A stretch of DNA of 64,000 nt from Erythroxylum novogranatense. Lineage: Eukaryota; Streptophyta; Magnoliopsida; Malpighiales; Erythroxylaceae. The DNA lies in assembly GCA_029891385.1 (NCBI GenBank), contig CM057230.1, positions 38,969,858 through 39,033,857 on the forward strand, in the 5' to 3' direction. Made by a program: the position numbers and the translations under genes. Every line of letters starts with the position of its first letter. Position 1 is the stretch's first letter. Positions 36,632-49,325 of the stretch are shown piece after piece. Below the pieces are notes generated by a model, which was given only the letters and a program-made list of their open reading frames with translations, ran no database searches and had not been told where the DNA came from.

Positions 36632-37780
36632 CATATCATATATCACTATCATTGTTTCTTTCTTCTTCTTCTTCTTTTTTTTTTCATTTCCCTAGTTTCA
36701 TTCCCATATCATTCATGTATCCGCTTGATTTTTTAAGGTCATATCCACTTGGCTTATACAATATCATCTCATTATTACTACGTATCTCTTTAGTATCCTC
36801 AAACAACCTATAATAGGGTGTTCACAGTCCCCAAAATATGACAAAATCGTTGATGCAACTCCATTGTATCTCTATCTATTTACCCATCCATTTACCATTT
36901 CTGTGTCCATATACATCTTTTCAACCAATTCAGAATTTCCCGATACACAATCGGAGAAAAGTGTCGATCGTTTTTTCCTTACGATCTTATTATACTGATT
37001 TCCAAACTCTTAGCACAATATTTGCATACCCATTTCAGTCTCAAGCTTATGTGCTCATAATCATAACCGTTTCACGAGTTCATTTCAGTTTATCTGTACA
37101 CTTTTATCTCACCATTTCTACTTTTTCTTACCCTACTAGGCACTTTGCTCTTTCAGTTCTAGGTAGATCGTTACGGTACAATATTGACCTTATTACAATC
37201 TCGCTATCATCATTTGCATATAATATCTACTGATATCTAACACGAATGCAGTGAACCAATATATGTCTGATCGGACCATCTACACTTTACTCTGGTCCAA
37301 TATTTCCCATTTCATGACATATACAGTCAGAGTTGTAATTACCTAATCATCCCGGACTTTTAATCTCACTTAGGCCTATTATAACCAGTATGCTTCCTAT
37401 AACTCTAGTGGATCTCTCCCAGTTCTAGACATATTCATTTTTCTATCACCACAATATTACCATTTTAATCCGGGAATTCATTGATATCACTTCTTTCCTT
37501 ACTCAGTCTAGGCCAACACAGTCATACTACTATTACAGACGAAGGTTTCTAACCATAGTACAATATCAATCTCCTTATCCCCTTTTTCCTTTTTCCTTTC
37601 TTAATTGCTTATACACTTTCAGGGATTTACACTCTAATCTGATCTCACCTTAACACATATGCACACGTAGGATTTCTACTGCAACTCGGATTAGGGATCG
37701 GTTGCCACGATCCGCAATGACACGACTCAAATGCATGCACCCTATGTTTGATCGTGCCCGGATACATTACGCATCTCTGG
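36632..37780. other. Element A interior, right part, non-coding
   Basis: This would be the 5' leader and gag position of a minus-strand element. I saw no gag motif or long coding frame. It begins with a pyrimidine-rich stretch near 36650-36700. Confidence 0.6.
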
Positions 37781-37791
37781 GCTCGATACCA
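37781..37791 (-). other. Element A primer-binding site, altered
   Basis: The minus strand reads TGGTATCGAGC, six bases from the right LTR. It matches the initiator-Met site TGGTATCAGAGC except for one missing base. Confidence 0.7.
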
Positions 37792-37797
37792 CCTAAA

Positions 37798-40700
37798 TGT
37801 AACACCCACTCGAAGTGACCCAACCCGATATCGTTGGTGATATCCAACTGCGTCCCGCGAGGGTGGTGTACTACATCAATCGATTAAAACTCAAGATACT
37901 TTTTTTTCTTTTGAAGCCATTGATTCCACGTTAAGCGCGACAAATGTAAGTAACTAAAACCCATGTTCATAATAAACCGGTTTGATTACTACGGTCATCC
38001 AAGAATAATTTACAATCATCCATAGAGTAAAACATTAAAACCATAATGGGCTCAAGAGAAATACAAAGCATTGTTATACACGGTGATCATGAACACAATT
38101 TGATAAGACATTAATGTAGACACGGATCGATCCCGACCTATATCCTTCACTTGACTACAGAGACATACTCCGTGTGTCAGGGGTATTCTTGTAACTGAAA
38201 AATAGATGCAAATTTTGGGTGAGTTTTGCGAACTCGGTGAGAAATCATCATCGATGGTTCACTAAATCATGCATTACGCACATGGCGTACAACATAACAC
38301 AGTAGTATTCAATTAGCAAGAATATAACAATTTACTGGTAAATAATAATTTGCAGTAACATGTAACAGTTTACAGTAAATCATGCCATCTCGTAATCAGT
38401 AATTTTCACAAAACAGTCATTCATGTGAATGCAATGCATATATGACTCTTTCCAATTATTCAGTGTTGTGCCCAAGTACTCAATCAGTATTCAGTGGGGA
38501 CGCGTCATGGATTTTTCCCCTCGGACTCAAAGCCCGGTCAGTAATAATCGCAACTTGGGTCACAACGTCCATTATCTGTTCATGCATTTATGCATGTAAA
38601 GCGATACTCGATGGTTTCTGAGAGTATGACTATAAAAGCCCAAGATATTACGATTTTCAAGAATCCGGTGATATGGCTATAAAAGCCCAAGATTGCGCTT
38701 TTGAGTTTCATGCGATAGTCCAATCCAATACGGTGAAAGCATGCAACTTAATCCTATACTGATTCAAGAACCATACAATTCACCTTTACAAGTAGTTCCA
38801 TTCAAGACAAGAAAAGTATGTAATTCCATCCAATATGTTTCAAGAATCTATGTAAATCACCTCGGTAAGTAATTCACATAGGGCATTCAGATATTCAGGA
38901 ATTTGAGAAACCAACTAGGTTACTCACCTGTATTTTCGAGCCAAAATTTGGCAATCTCGGTGACGTCGGTGAACCGACGCTCCAAGTGTGACTCTATAAC
39001 AGTGACAATAAACAAACATTATCAATTGTTCAATCAGAACTATTTCAGAATGCACATGTAACACTTAGAAGATGCACAATGCATGATCATGATATTCCCG
39101 GCCCTAATCTCATCTTTTTCCACAGAAAAATCCGTCCAAAAATTAGAAACCTATTAGCGCTGACAGTGCGCAAATCGGACCTCTATAGGTCCCCAATTAA
39201 ACAAAACAGTGATTACACAAACTTTTACCCGGACCCACACCAATTTTTCGTCCAAAAATCTCCAATCTCTCAGAAAATGAAATTCAATATTCTACGAATC
39301 CGATGCCTCAAGAATCAAGTCAATCGGATGTCGGACGGAAAAGTTATTCACGAAAGAAACCAAAATTCATATTAATATATAACCCTTATTTCCTTTCATT
39401 TTTCCTGATTTCCAACCAAACTTTCAACACCCATAACTTTTTGCACACAATTCAGAAAACTATAAACCACGTCTCATTGGAAAGATCATGACAAGCTCTA
39501 CAAGTTTCATTTAGACCATTTAAAGTAATTCCACCCCTAAGGGTGTCAAAGACCCCATGAAAGCTACTGCTCACTCAAAGTCACTCAACACAGTACAGTA
39601 CTTTGTAAATTCAGTAACTTTCCTTCTCTTCAGTCTAAAATTACAAAATAAATATGCTCATCAAGATCACAATGTTATCTAAAACTTTCATGAATAGTCT
39701 AAATTCAAATTCAATGACTAACTAGGTCAAACAATTCAGTGAAGGCTACTGCCCTTGGAAGTACTCAAATTGGGCAGTAATTTTTCAAACAGTATAACTC
39801 CTTGTACAAATGTCGAAAAATTGCATACTTTATACCCATGAAAAGATAAAACACAGTACTACACTTCTCATGAAGGGCTTATAATCAAATTCTATCATTG
39901 ACCAATTCAAAACAGTCCTGCAAGTTACTGCCCTGTTCAACAGTCCCTGACCTAACTTCAGTCCAATCTTTGAAAAAATCATAAGTCCCAATTCTGTTAT
40001 CTAAAAATAGCATGCTACATATCATTTTCAAGATAATTGTTTCCTCTACAACTCTTCAGAAGATCACTTAAGCCAATTCAATTCACAGAAATTACTAAAA
40101 CTGTTTCTAATCAGAATGTTCACAAAATTGACATTTCAGCTAGGTTTCCTTCAAATGCTCAAAATCAGTCAACATTCCACAGTGCATATCTCCCAATATA
40201 AAGATCGAAAAATTGCAAGATCAGTGGAAATGGAAAGCTAACAATGTAGGCTTTAACTCTCATTTAGACCATTTTCTCTAATTCCTTCTCAATTAATTTA
40301 TACAAATCATCAAAACTCCTAGGCCAACAATCCGAATACTATTCACATAAGTCGCAGCAGTAACTTTCCAAGCCAAATTTCAACCTCTTAGAGTTACAAT
40401 TGGGAAACACCAATTTCACACAAAAATGTAGCCAACAACCCAAAGTTTCATTGGGAACAAACCTCAACTCATTTGCATTCCTACACAATGAGTTATGATC
40501 AAAACAGTACAGTAGGTCAAATATCAATTTTCCAGCTTTACTTCTCTATTCACTTCCTTTCATTCCAACACCCTTCCTACATCCATAAGCATCTCAATTG
40601 GACACAAAATCAGTCCCTATATCATGCCTACATTCACTAGGAATAACCACCATAATTTGGCAGCACTTACCTCTTACATTTCATGCTAGTTTAGTCATCA

Positions 40701-42068
40701 ATATACAATCCGAAATCAAGCTAAAAACACTTCAATCATACAACTTTCAAGTCATACTTAAACTTAGTCTTAAACCCAACAATTTAAACCATAGGTTTCA
40801 TGACCTCCATGCATTATACATCATATATAATGAATAATAACTTCCAATCAATGCAACTAACTACTATGATTCATTAAATGCATACTCAAAGCATAAGGAA
40901 AACTTAAACCATACACTTACCTATTCAAGCTTCCACCTTCAATTTCTTCAACTCTTTACTACTATTCCAACCTCCCTCTTTCTCTACTCTCTTCAACCAC
41001 CATGCAAGTATAATCCATCAAGGAAAGCAAGTGGCTTAGTAAGGTTTGGAGGAGGAAGGATTTACTTTGATGAAAGAAAGAAGAAAAATGATGGAGGAGT
41101 TTCGGATGAGGAGTAAAGAAGCCATTCTAAAAATCATCTTTCATCAATTGATTAAGGCATAAACGTGGACATCACTAGGCAAAACCAATAAAAGCCATAA
41201 GTGGACATTAAATGAAGGAGAAAGGTGGAAAGATGCCATTGGTTCCATGAGAAAAGAAAAGTCAACAAAACCATTCTTTATTCAAAGCCAATTTTTGGTG
41301 ATGGAGAAGCTTCAATCAAAAAATTTTCCTTCTTTCCATCTTCTTATAGGCAACATCACCGAAAATTATGAGGTAAGAAAGCATTAAATGGAGGCAAGGT
41401 GGCATTATAGGATTAGTTAAACAAATGATGAGGAAAAGTCAACATATTAATACTTTAATCAATTAAACCTAGTCCAAAATTAACCCAATCAATTCCAATG
41501 ACCCTAATTACAATCCCAAAATAATGTATCCACTAGTGTAGTGCCATTAGATAAAAATTTTCGATACCAAAAATCAACCGGTTCGCCACTTGGCGATTCT
41601 TTTCCGGTCCGGGAATTTCCGAGAATTTCCTCGAATCATTTTTTTGAAAATTACCGAAATTGCCCAAAATTGTAAAACATATAACGGTCCACTCCCAATA
41701 ATTTTTCAAACACGAAAACCACCTTTTTCACAACAAAAACACATTTAGGCCATTTACCGGCGATTTTGCCGGTCCGGGAATTTGCTCCGGACAATTCCAG
41801 AAAAATTCCTAAAAATCCCTTAAAATATAAAACACTTAATGGCGTACTCAAAATAATTTTTCAAACCCAATAACCACGTTAATCGCAATAAAATGCCGTT
41901 TAGGCCCAATTACCGGAAATGTCATGTATGCATGTACAGTAATTTCATGTGCACAAATTCACTGATCACCAGTACCAGTATGCATGGACACTACTCATAC
42001 ATCCCAATTAATCTCATCTTATCCCAATTTTACTATTTTACCCTTCTAGTAGAGGGTGGGATGTTACA
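37798..42068 (-). repeat. Element A right LTR (5' LTR in sense), 4271 bp
   Basis: Near-identical partner of the left LTR, starting TGTAACACCCACTCG and ending GGGATGTTACA. Differences are mainly substitutions and short indels. Confidence 0.9.
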
Positions 42069-42299
42069 ATAAAACATCATTGAATTATTTGTTGTGGATT
42101 GTAATCAGAAGGATACGTATTATATTGTCATTGGACAAATTGATTTGAGTTGTTGAGTTCGTCGTTAGTTGTCAAAGAAACAATTAACTTCTTTTCTTTT
42201 TTCTCTCCCTCAATCTCTTTCTAATTCTTTTTAATCCATGCAATTTCATAATTTTATAAACTCTAGATGCTTTTTAGCTACATCAATTTAACATTAGTG

Positions 42300-45200
42300 T
42301 AAATTGCTACTTATAGTATTATGGGTAACAATGGCGAAAGGTAGAAGAGCGCGTGACCATATGAGGTTCACGGAATCTATTAAAATATAAATGAAGGATT
42401 TTGAAACGAGATATGAGAAGATTATACTAGAGTCAAAATAATGACGTAGTAACTTCAAAAAACTTGTAGGCCTCAATATATGGAAGTCATGGTCAAAAAG
42501 TCAAGGATTGTGTCATTTGAAAATATTTCATATATAGGATGTGTCATACAAAAAATATTTGGTATGTTGAAGTTTTCACATTTTAAAAGAAAAAGGGTAA
42601 GAAAATGGATCTAGAAATGCAACCAAATATTTCCTTTTGATGGAACCCCTAGAGATACATTTGAGTTAGGAAGCATTATTGTGGCATTAACTGTGCATGA
42701 AAAATAGATTGACTAATGAGGTTCCAAGTTAGAGAGAGTATATTTTGGATCTAAAATAAAGTTTGTATATCCAACATTTTTGGAGATAGTTAGAGAATTG
42801 AAGGATTTGGTACAAACTATTTCTATGAAGAAATATTGTTTTAAGTTCGGTGAATTGTCATATAATTTGTTGATTATAGAGTTGGATTTGGTTCATTTGT
42901 TTCTAAAATCACTAAAAAAAATGGCATTAAAATATGCAATGAATATGCTAAACACCGAAAGTTTACAATGGACATGTTATTTGGCAAGGAAATAGGAAAT
43001 GGTATTTCAAACTTGTCAATTATGATATAAGAGAAGAAACATAAGTCAGTTTGGAAAAATATCTAATGCATTAATGACGATGAATAATGATGGAATATTA
43101 GACACACATATAGCTCAAGTAAAGCAATCAAGTTATAGACTCTATATTTACCGAAGCATCAGTTAATAAGGACTTAGATGAAAAATGGCAAAGGATATAT
43201 TATTTTAGTGTAATTAGAAGTGTAGCTAAAGACATAACTTTTTTAAAAATTTAGATATACATAATTGAAAATGTGATAGAACAAAATAAGAGGATATAGT
43301 CAGTAGATGAAGGTTTTAATAATGGACACACAAAGAACTTTGGAATGTCATTGCAACCTATAACTAAAATGGTAAATGGTGGATAAAAACAAATAAATAT
43401 GATTGATTTCTATAGAAATAAGCCATTACATATATTAATTGGTTGTGGGAGTATCCATATAATGGGAAAGCACCTAAAAATAAAACTTAAAGAACTCACC
43501 AATAACATTGAAATCTCATCAAAAAATTAAATAAGATTTTAAAGAACCTGATATGTAAATTATGAAGTGCCATGAACTAAATTTATAAGAGTATGAATGT
43601 CATGAAGAAGGAATTCTTTAATAATTTCTAAAGAACAATAGAAAAGGCACTCATGAATCTCAATATTCAATATTATGTAACTCAAAATTTTATATCTTCT
43701 CAAACTTTAGCTATTGTATTTGTTCCAATAGGCATATGTAATCGATCTTCTAATTAACTATTTATGCTTGTATCATCATAATTTTTTTGGATGTTGGGAT
43801 AATGACTAAAGGAGGAAGTGATTTGGTGAACATTGATTATGTCAAATATGCTTGGAGGAGGGATGTAGTAGTTGAGTCCCCTAATGTGTAAGAATTTTGA
43901 ATGGTTTATAAGAGACTAAATTTTTTTTATATACACATTTGTAACTTCTATAGGTGAGTATTGCATGGTACAATTTTATAAAAGGAATAATGGAGTTTGA
44001 GTGAAAGGGAAAAAAGGTGAATATTAATTAGTAGTGTGAAGGAACAAAATTTTATTAAGGTATTTAATAAGAGAACGACAAAGTTGTTCCATTTTAAACA
44101 ACATCAAACTAACTTTATAGGACATTACTAAATAAGAAACGCAATTAATCTTGTCAGCTAGATGTATACAAACTAAAGAAACAAAAAAGGATAATGAAGA
44201 AGTAATGGACAATGAGAGTGTAATAATTATGAAAAATATTTTATGCCAATATATAAGTATGTTTTTGGAACTATCTCACCTTTAAAGAGGTCATATAATC
44301 ATCAAATTCTTTAATGGAAGGTACTGAAGGTTATTAACTAGAGATCTTATAGGTATAAAGGAGTTAAGAAGGATGCTATAAAAGAGTTGGTGCAAGAAAT
44401 ATTGAAATGGGAAATCATTCAATATACTCATTTTTCACTCTTATGGTATTGGTTAAAAAGAAAGATGACAGTTGGAGGTTATGCGTTGATTATAAATCTC
44501 TTAATAAGTAAGCCATTACGGAAAATTTTTCTATACTTTTATAGAAGAACTTTTGAATGAGTTACAAAATGTTAAGTAGTTCTGTAAGTTTGATTTAAGG
44601 GCTAGCAGTTACCAAATCATAATGCATAAGGATAACAAATTGGGGAAAAAAAACATTCATGAATTATGAATAACAACAAAAAAATTTAATATTTATTGTT
44701 TAGCAGACTTATTGAAGTAATTTAACATATTGTTGTCCGCAGAACATATTATGGCACCGTTTGAGGGATTTCTATCAGTCCATGAAATGGGATGATGCGG
44801 GAAAGAATTTTTATCCAAACATTAATTGGTCGAGTATTAGCAGACTATATATATATGGGTCTATAACGTATTGCCGTTCGAAATCAAGATATTGGGATTA
44901 GACTTTTCAGTTGATTCATAACCTTTTGAAGACAACACATATCTATTTGAACTTCTTTTACTTTTTGGAGTACATCTTGGATCTGTCGATTATGTTATGG
45001 TCGAAGTCCTACTCTCCTTTTCTTCTCTTCTATAGCCAATCTTGGACTTTCAATCAAGTGAGATTAAAGCTAACTGATTAAGCCAAGGCTTCTTCTTTGA
45101 GCTTATGCTTGTACTTTTTCATGATATACTTGTTTACAAAAAATCTGATGGTAATCACATATAACATTTAGAAGTTGTTAAAAAGGTGAATTATTTAGGT

Positions 45201-46600
45201 CATATTATCTCTTAGGAAAGAGTAGTAACAAATGATAATAAGATTGATATAGGGCAACGAATGACCAGCTTCAACATCAATTAAGCAATTAGGAGGATTG
45301 TTGGGTTTAGTTGGATACTATAGACAATTTATGAAAGGATATGACAAACTAATAGAACCTTACCAATTTATTGAAAAAGAATGCTTTTCAATGAAGTTTA
45401 GAAGTACAAGAAGCATTCCAAATTCTAAATATTACATTCATGTCAGTTCCTTATTGTCATTATTTAATTTTAATAAAGTGTTTATAATTAAGACTAAAAT
45501 AAGCAAAGACGACTTTAATGTGGGTGATTGTAAGATATACATCATATTGCCATATTGCCTACACTAGTAAGTCTATATCTTTAAAATACATTCATTTATA
45601 TATATATATATATATATACGACAAAATGACTATTAGACAATGATCACATTATCCATTAAAAAAGAATTGTGGTACATTCTAACCATAAGAAGTTCAAATT
45701 TTACTTAAACAAACAAAAAATGTAATTCTATTTTAACAAAATTAGGTGCTAAAGTTATTGGAATATGATTTTAAGATTGTATATAAGAAGAGACTTTATA
45801 ACCAAATAGCAAATGTACTTTCTTGAGGGCTTAGTTCTAAATTATTCTTATTATTGGTGTCTACTATGAATTATAATCTCTTACAAGAAGTTAAGAATAT
45901 TTAAAAGGGTGATAAAGGTTTGCACGAGGTGATTGTTAAATTAGGAGGAGGAGTTTCAGACTTCATTTAACATTAGATGTTTAAATAGAGAGTTAGGTAA
46001 ATTTAAGATAAAAGATCTTAACTTGCTTTTATGGAAACTCAGATGGTCATTTTGAAGTATATGAAACTTTTAAAAGGATGCTATTAATGTTCTTTTGAAA
46101 GGGTTTGCAAAAGGACATCTCCTTCAGTGTTTACCTATTTTAGAGTAATGATGGATTGACATCACTATAGATTTTATTGAGAGCTTCCCTATGTGAAAGG
46201 GAAAGTATGATATTTTAGTAGTAGTAATAGGTTAAACAAGTAGGAGCATCTTTTAGTTCTAGCTTATCCATATTCTACATGAAATGTTGCGGAATTATTT
46301 GTTGATCATGTTTCCATATTGTATGGCATGACACATATTTTAGTGAATGACATGGATCCACTCTTTTTACAAATTACTTTTTGATAATAATTTTTAAGCT
46401 TAGAGACCTAGTTCTCAATAATGGGTAAAAGTAGTTATTACTTTTTGAACCACTTTTTATCCAGCCATTCTTCTAAAAAATTTTAATAGTCTTCAACCAC
46501 TAAATTATACGATGTATTTATTTGCCCTTATTTTGAAGAAAATGTGGTATAGAGAAAGCACGCTAAAGCTGACATTGGTTTATACTAAAAGGGATCAGTA
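42300..46600 (+). pseudogene. Element H gag-pol remnant
   Basis: The first 2 kb is gag-like by position only. A possible protease region reads NKPLHILIGCGSIHIMGKHL near 43424. RT begins near 44400 with LVKKKDDSWRLCVDYKSLNK; the downstream palm is interrupted by foreign sequence at about 44740-45110, and HDILVYKKSDGN resumes after it. The later pieces are YLGHIIS, LGGLLGLVGYYRQFMKGYDK (about 45291-45350) and integrase pieces LAYPYSTWNVAELFVDHV and MTHILVNDMDP (about 46260-46360). Stops and frameshifts are dense. Element B ends the sequence at 46626. Confidence 0.7.
45596..45618. repeat. (TA)n microsatellite in H
   Basis: A run of about eleven TA units between the RT and RNase H remnants of H. 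Confidence 0.8.
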
Positions 46601-46626
46601 TCGAATAAATCAATTTGTTAATAGAG

Positions 46627-49296
46627 TGTAGCGCCCCCTCATCGTATGGTACACATCGAGAAGCCCGAAGGTCGCTCCAACACGTATCCCACGATAAAGG
46701 TGTACTACCAGAAAATCCGACTGTTAATCCACATGGCATCGCAATAATTAAAACTATAATATATCAGAAATCAGTAAATTTTTAAAATCCAAAATAATCT
46801 TGATACAGTCATCTAATATCAGAATAGACAAGTCTATCAGTCCCCTAAACAACACCAAAAAGGAAACTGATACAAGCATCTATCTTAAGTCATCCGCAAA
46901 AGTCCAACCCAGCTGACCGACCTGTGTGCCATCGCTTCTCTTGCCAGCACGCTCGCACCGCAGGAAAAGACTATCTCCGGAGTTAGGGGCCTAATCTATC
47001 AGTCCTAAAAAATTAGATGCAATTTTGGGTGAGTTTGTGAACTCAGTGAGAAACTATCATCGATGGTTCACTCAAATCATGCATTACGCATATTGCGTAC
47101 AGCACGACAGTATTCAATTTATCATATAACAATTTACAATAGCATATAACAATTTGCAGTATCATATCACAATTTACAGTAAATCATGCCATCACGTAAT
47201 CAGTCATTGTCACAAATCAATTAATCATGAAATTACAATGCATAAGTGACTCTTTTCCAGTTATTCAGTGTTGTGCCCAAGTGCTCAGTCAATATCAGTA
47301 TTCAGTAGGGACGCGTCAGGGATTTTTCCCCTCGGGCTCGAGGCCCGGTCAGTACAGTATTAGAGCTCGAGGCTCATTTCAGTAAAAATCGCGACTTAGG
47401 TCATAACGTTCATTATCTGATCATGCATTTATGCATGTGATGCGATGTTCAGTAATTTACAATGTACGGCTATAAAAGCCCAGTATTGCAATTCCCAGTG
47501 TCACACAGTAGTCCAATCCAATACAGTAAAAGCATGAAATTCACTCCTATACATTTCAGTAATCATGTAGTTCACCTTTTGCATGTAATCATACAGAACA
47601 TTTAAGCAATCAGGAATTTGAGAAACCAACTAGGTTACTCACCAGAATCTCCGAGCTCTCTGCTGAAGTCCCAAAGAATGTCCGTGGAATGACGATCCAA
47701 CGACGCCTATAACGATTAAATAGGTCCATTACTAAATGCTCAATTAAATAATTCAGTGATGCATATGTCTCAATGGAATTATGTACAATGCATGTTCACG
47801 ATTTCCGGCGCTAAAACCCAATTTTGAACGCTTATGCTCCATTCTAACTCTTCACTCAATTGATCGACAATAATTGACCCATTCCTAAAAATTTAGTTCA
47901 ATTTCCTCAATTCATACTCCCTATGGCAATTCCCTATCCATTGGGTCAAAACCTCTATTGAAAATCCCAATTAAAACTCCAATTATCACACTTCAATACT
48001 TAGGTCACTATAGGAACCATAATTGACCTTAATCTCGATAAATCAATACCATTTAAATTAAATTCTAACTTCCATAATTATCCTCAATTGTAGACCTATT
48101 TTCCTAGTTCATAATGAATCAAGAATCACCTCAATCGGAAGTCTATACCATAAGTTATACCCAATAAACTAAAAATCAATCCATCGTAACTTTCGCTTCT
48201 TCACGACTTACATCCTCGCCATGGCAGCTGAAGGTCGCTCGCCATTGCATGGCGGCATCCTCTTCATCATTTCTGCGGCGTGACGAAAACGTTAACGCAT
48301 GACGTGAAACCATCGCTACATCACATGGCGTCTCGCGCTTTCGTCATGGCGAAGCACTTAATTTACTCGTCGCGGCGAGGTCAAGCGCCAGACGTCATGA
48401 CGTCGGGTCGTACACCGTCTCTCTCGATCGTTTTCGTCCATTTCTCACTCTAAAACCTCCATTAACACTCTCAACTACCCAAATCAACCATAATAAATGC
48501 CATAAATGCATCAAAAACCATTAATACCACATTAAAACCATTAAAACTTACCAATCACAGCCTCAAATCCACAAATCTCTCAAATCACCGTAAACCCTAA
48601 AATCCTTCAATATCAACGATTAACCACTCTCAAAGCTTCTCAACCTTTATCAATCACAATAAACAAGTTAGCTTTACACAATGAGGAAAAACCACAAGGA
48701 AAGTCGAAGAACCTCACCGATGGGAGGAATCGATGAACACAGTGGGAGGAGGAAGAGAAGAAACGGTAATGCCTTAGGAAAATCCCCAAAATTTCAAACC
48801 TATCTATTTATAGACATAGGTCTCCAAATCAGTTCAAATTTCAGTCTCTAAATTTCAATGGCTCAACATTTTTATTTCCTAACAGTATAACTCTAATTTT
48901 TTCCATTGCCATTGGACAATTCTTTCAGTACTATACAGTCAATCGGTCTGTCACTCAAAAATTTCCGGTCCGGATATTTTCTCCCGAATTTTTCGAAAAT
49001 TTCCTATAAGTCACTATCAATTACCAATTACACTTAAACTATTCTAAATCCATTACCCGAACCCAATTACTCCTAATTTCTCAATCGATTGCAATCCGAT
49101 CGATTCGATCGGTCCATGCTTCACAATCAAATACCGAAAATCATGAATGCATGTACCTATGAATAAATGCATATCTGATAAAACTGTTCTCTATAATTAG
49201 AGGCCGATAACATGCTCAATCGATGAATGCAATGAAACCTATCAGTCTGACCCAATATTACCATAATGCCCTTGCTAACAGTAACAGGATGTTACA
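46627..49296 (-). repeat. Element B left LTR (3' LTR in sense), 2670 bp
   Basis: It starts TGTAGCGCCCCCTCATCG and ends CAGGATGTTACA. It shares blocks with the LTR of element A, including GATGGTTCACTCAAATCATG, GGGACGCGTC and GTTACTCACC. Its version of the CpG-rich array (48198-48410) is eroded. Confidence 0.93.
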
Positions 49297-49325
49297 ATTC
49301 ACCCCTCCTAATAAAAATTTCATCC
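49297..49325 (-). other. Element B polypurine tract
   Basis: On the minus strand GGGATGAAATTTTTATTAGG then AGGGGTGAAT abuts the LTR, matching the tract of element A and overlapping the end of the polyprotein. Confidence 0.75.

Larger units (their letters stand above)
27064..42068 (-). mobile_element. Element A: non-coding LTR element with 4.3-kb LTRs
   Basis: LTRs at 27064-31347 and 37798-42068 flank a 6.45-kb interior. The 5-bp target duplication ATAAA is perfect (27059-27063 and 42069-42073), so A is one insertion into the 5' LTR of H. A primer-like site next to the right LTR and a polypurine tract next to the left LTR place A on the minus strand. Ends TGTAACACCC..ATGTTACA and the polypurine context match Tekay/Del chromoviruses. 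The interior has no gag or pol similarity and includes solo LTR D (33668-36626). This is a LARD-like, non-autonomous element. LTR divergence is about 3-4% over the 297 bp compared at 28387 and 39079. Confidence 0.88.

Noticed and set aside
36550..37233. ORFs of 87 and 131 codons in the interior of element A
   Set aside because: Pyrimidine-rich low-complexity translations without a domain, and opposite to element orientation. The first also spans the solo LTR border.
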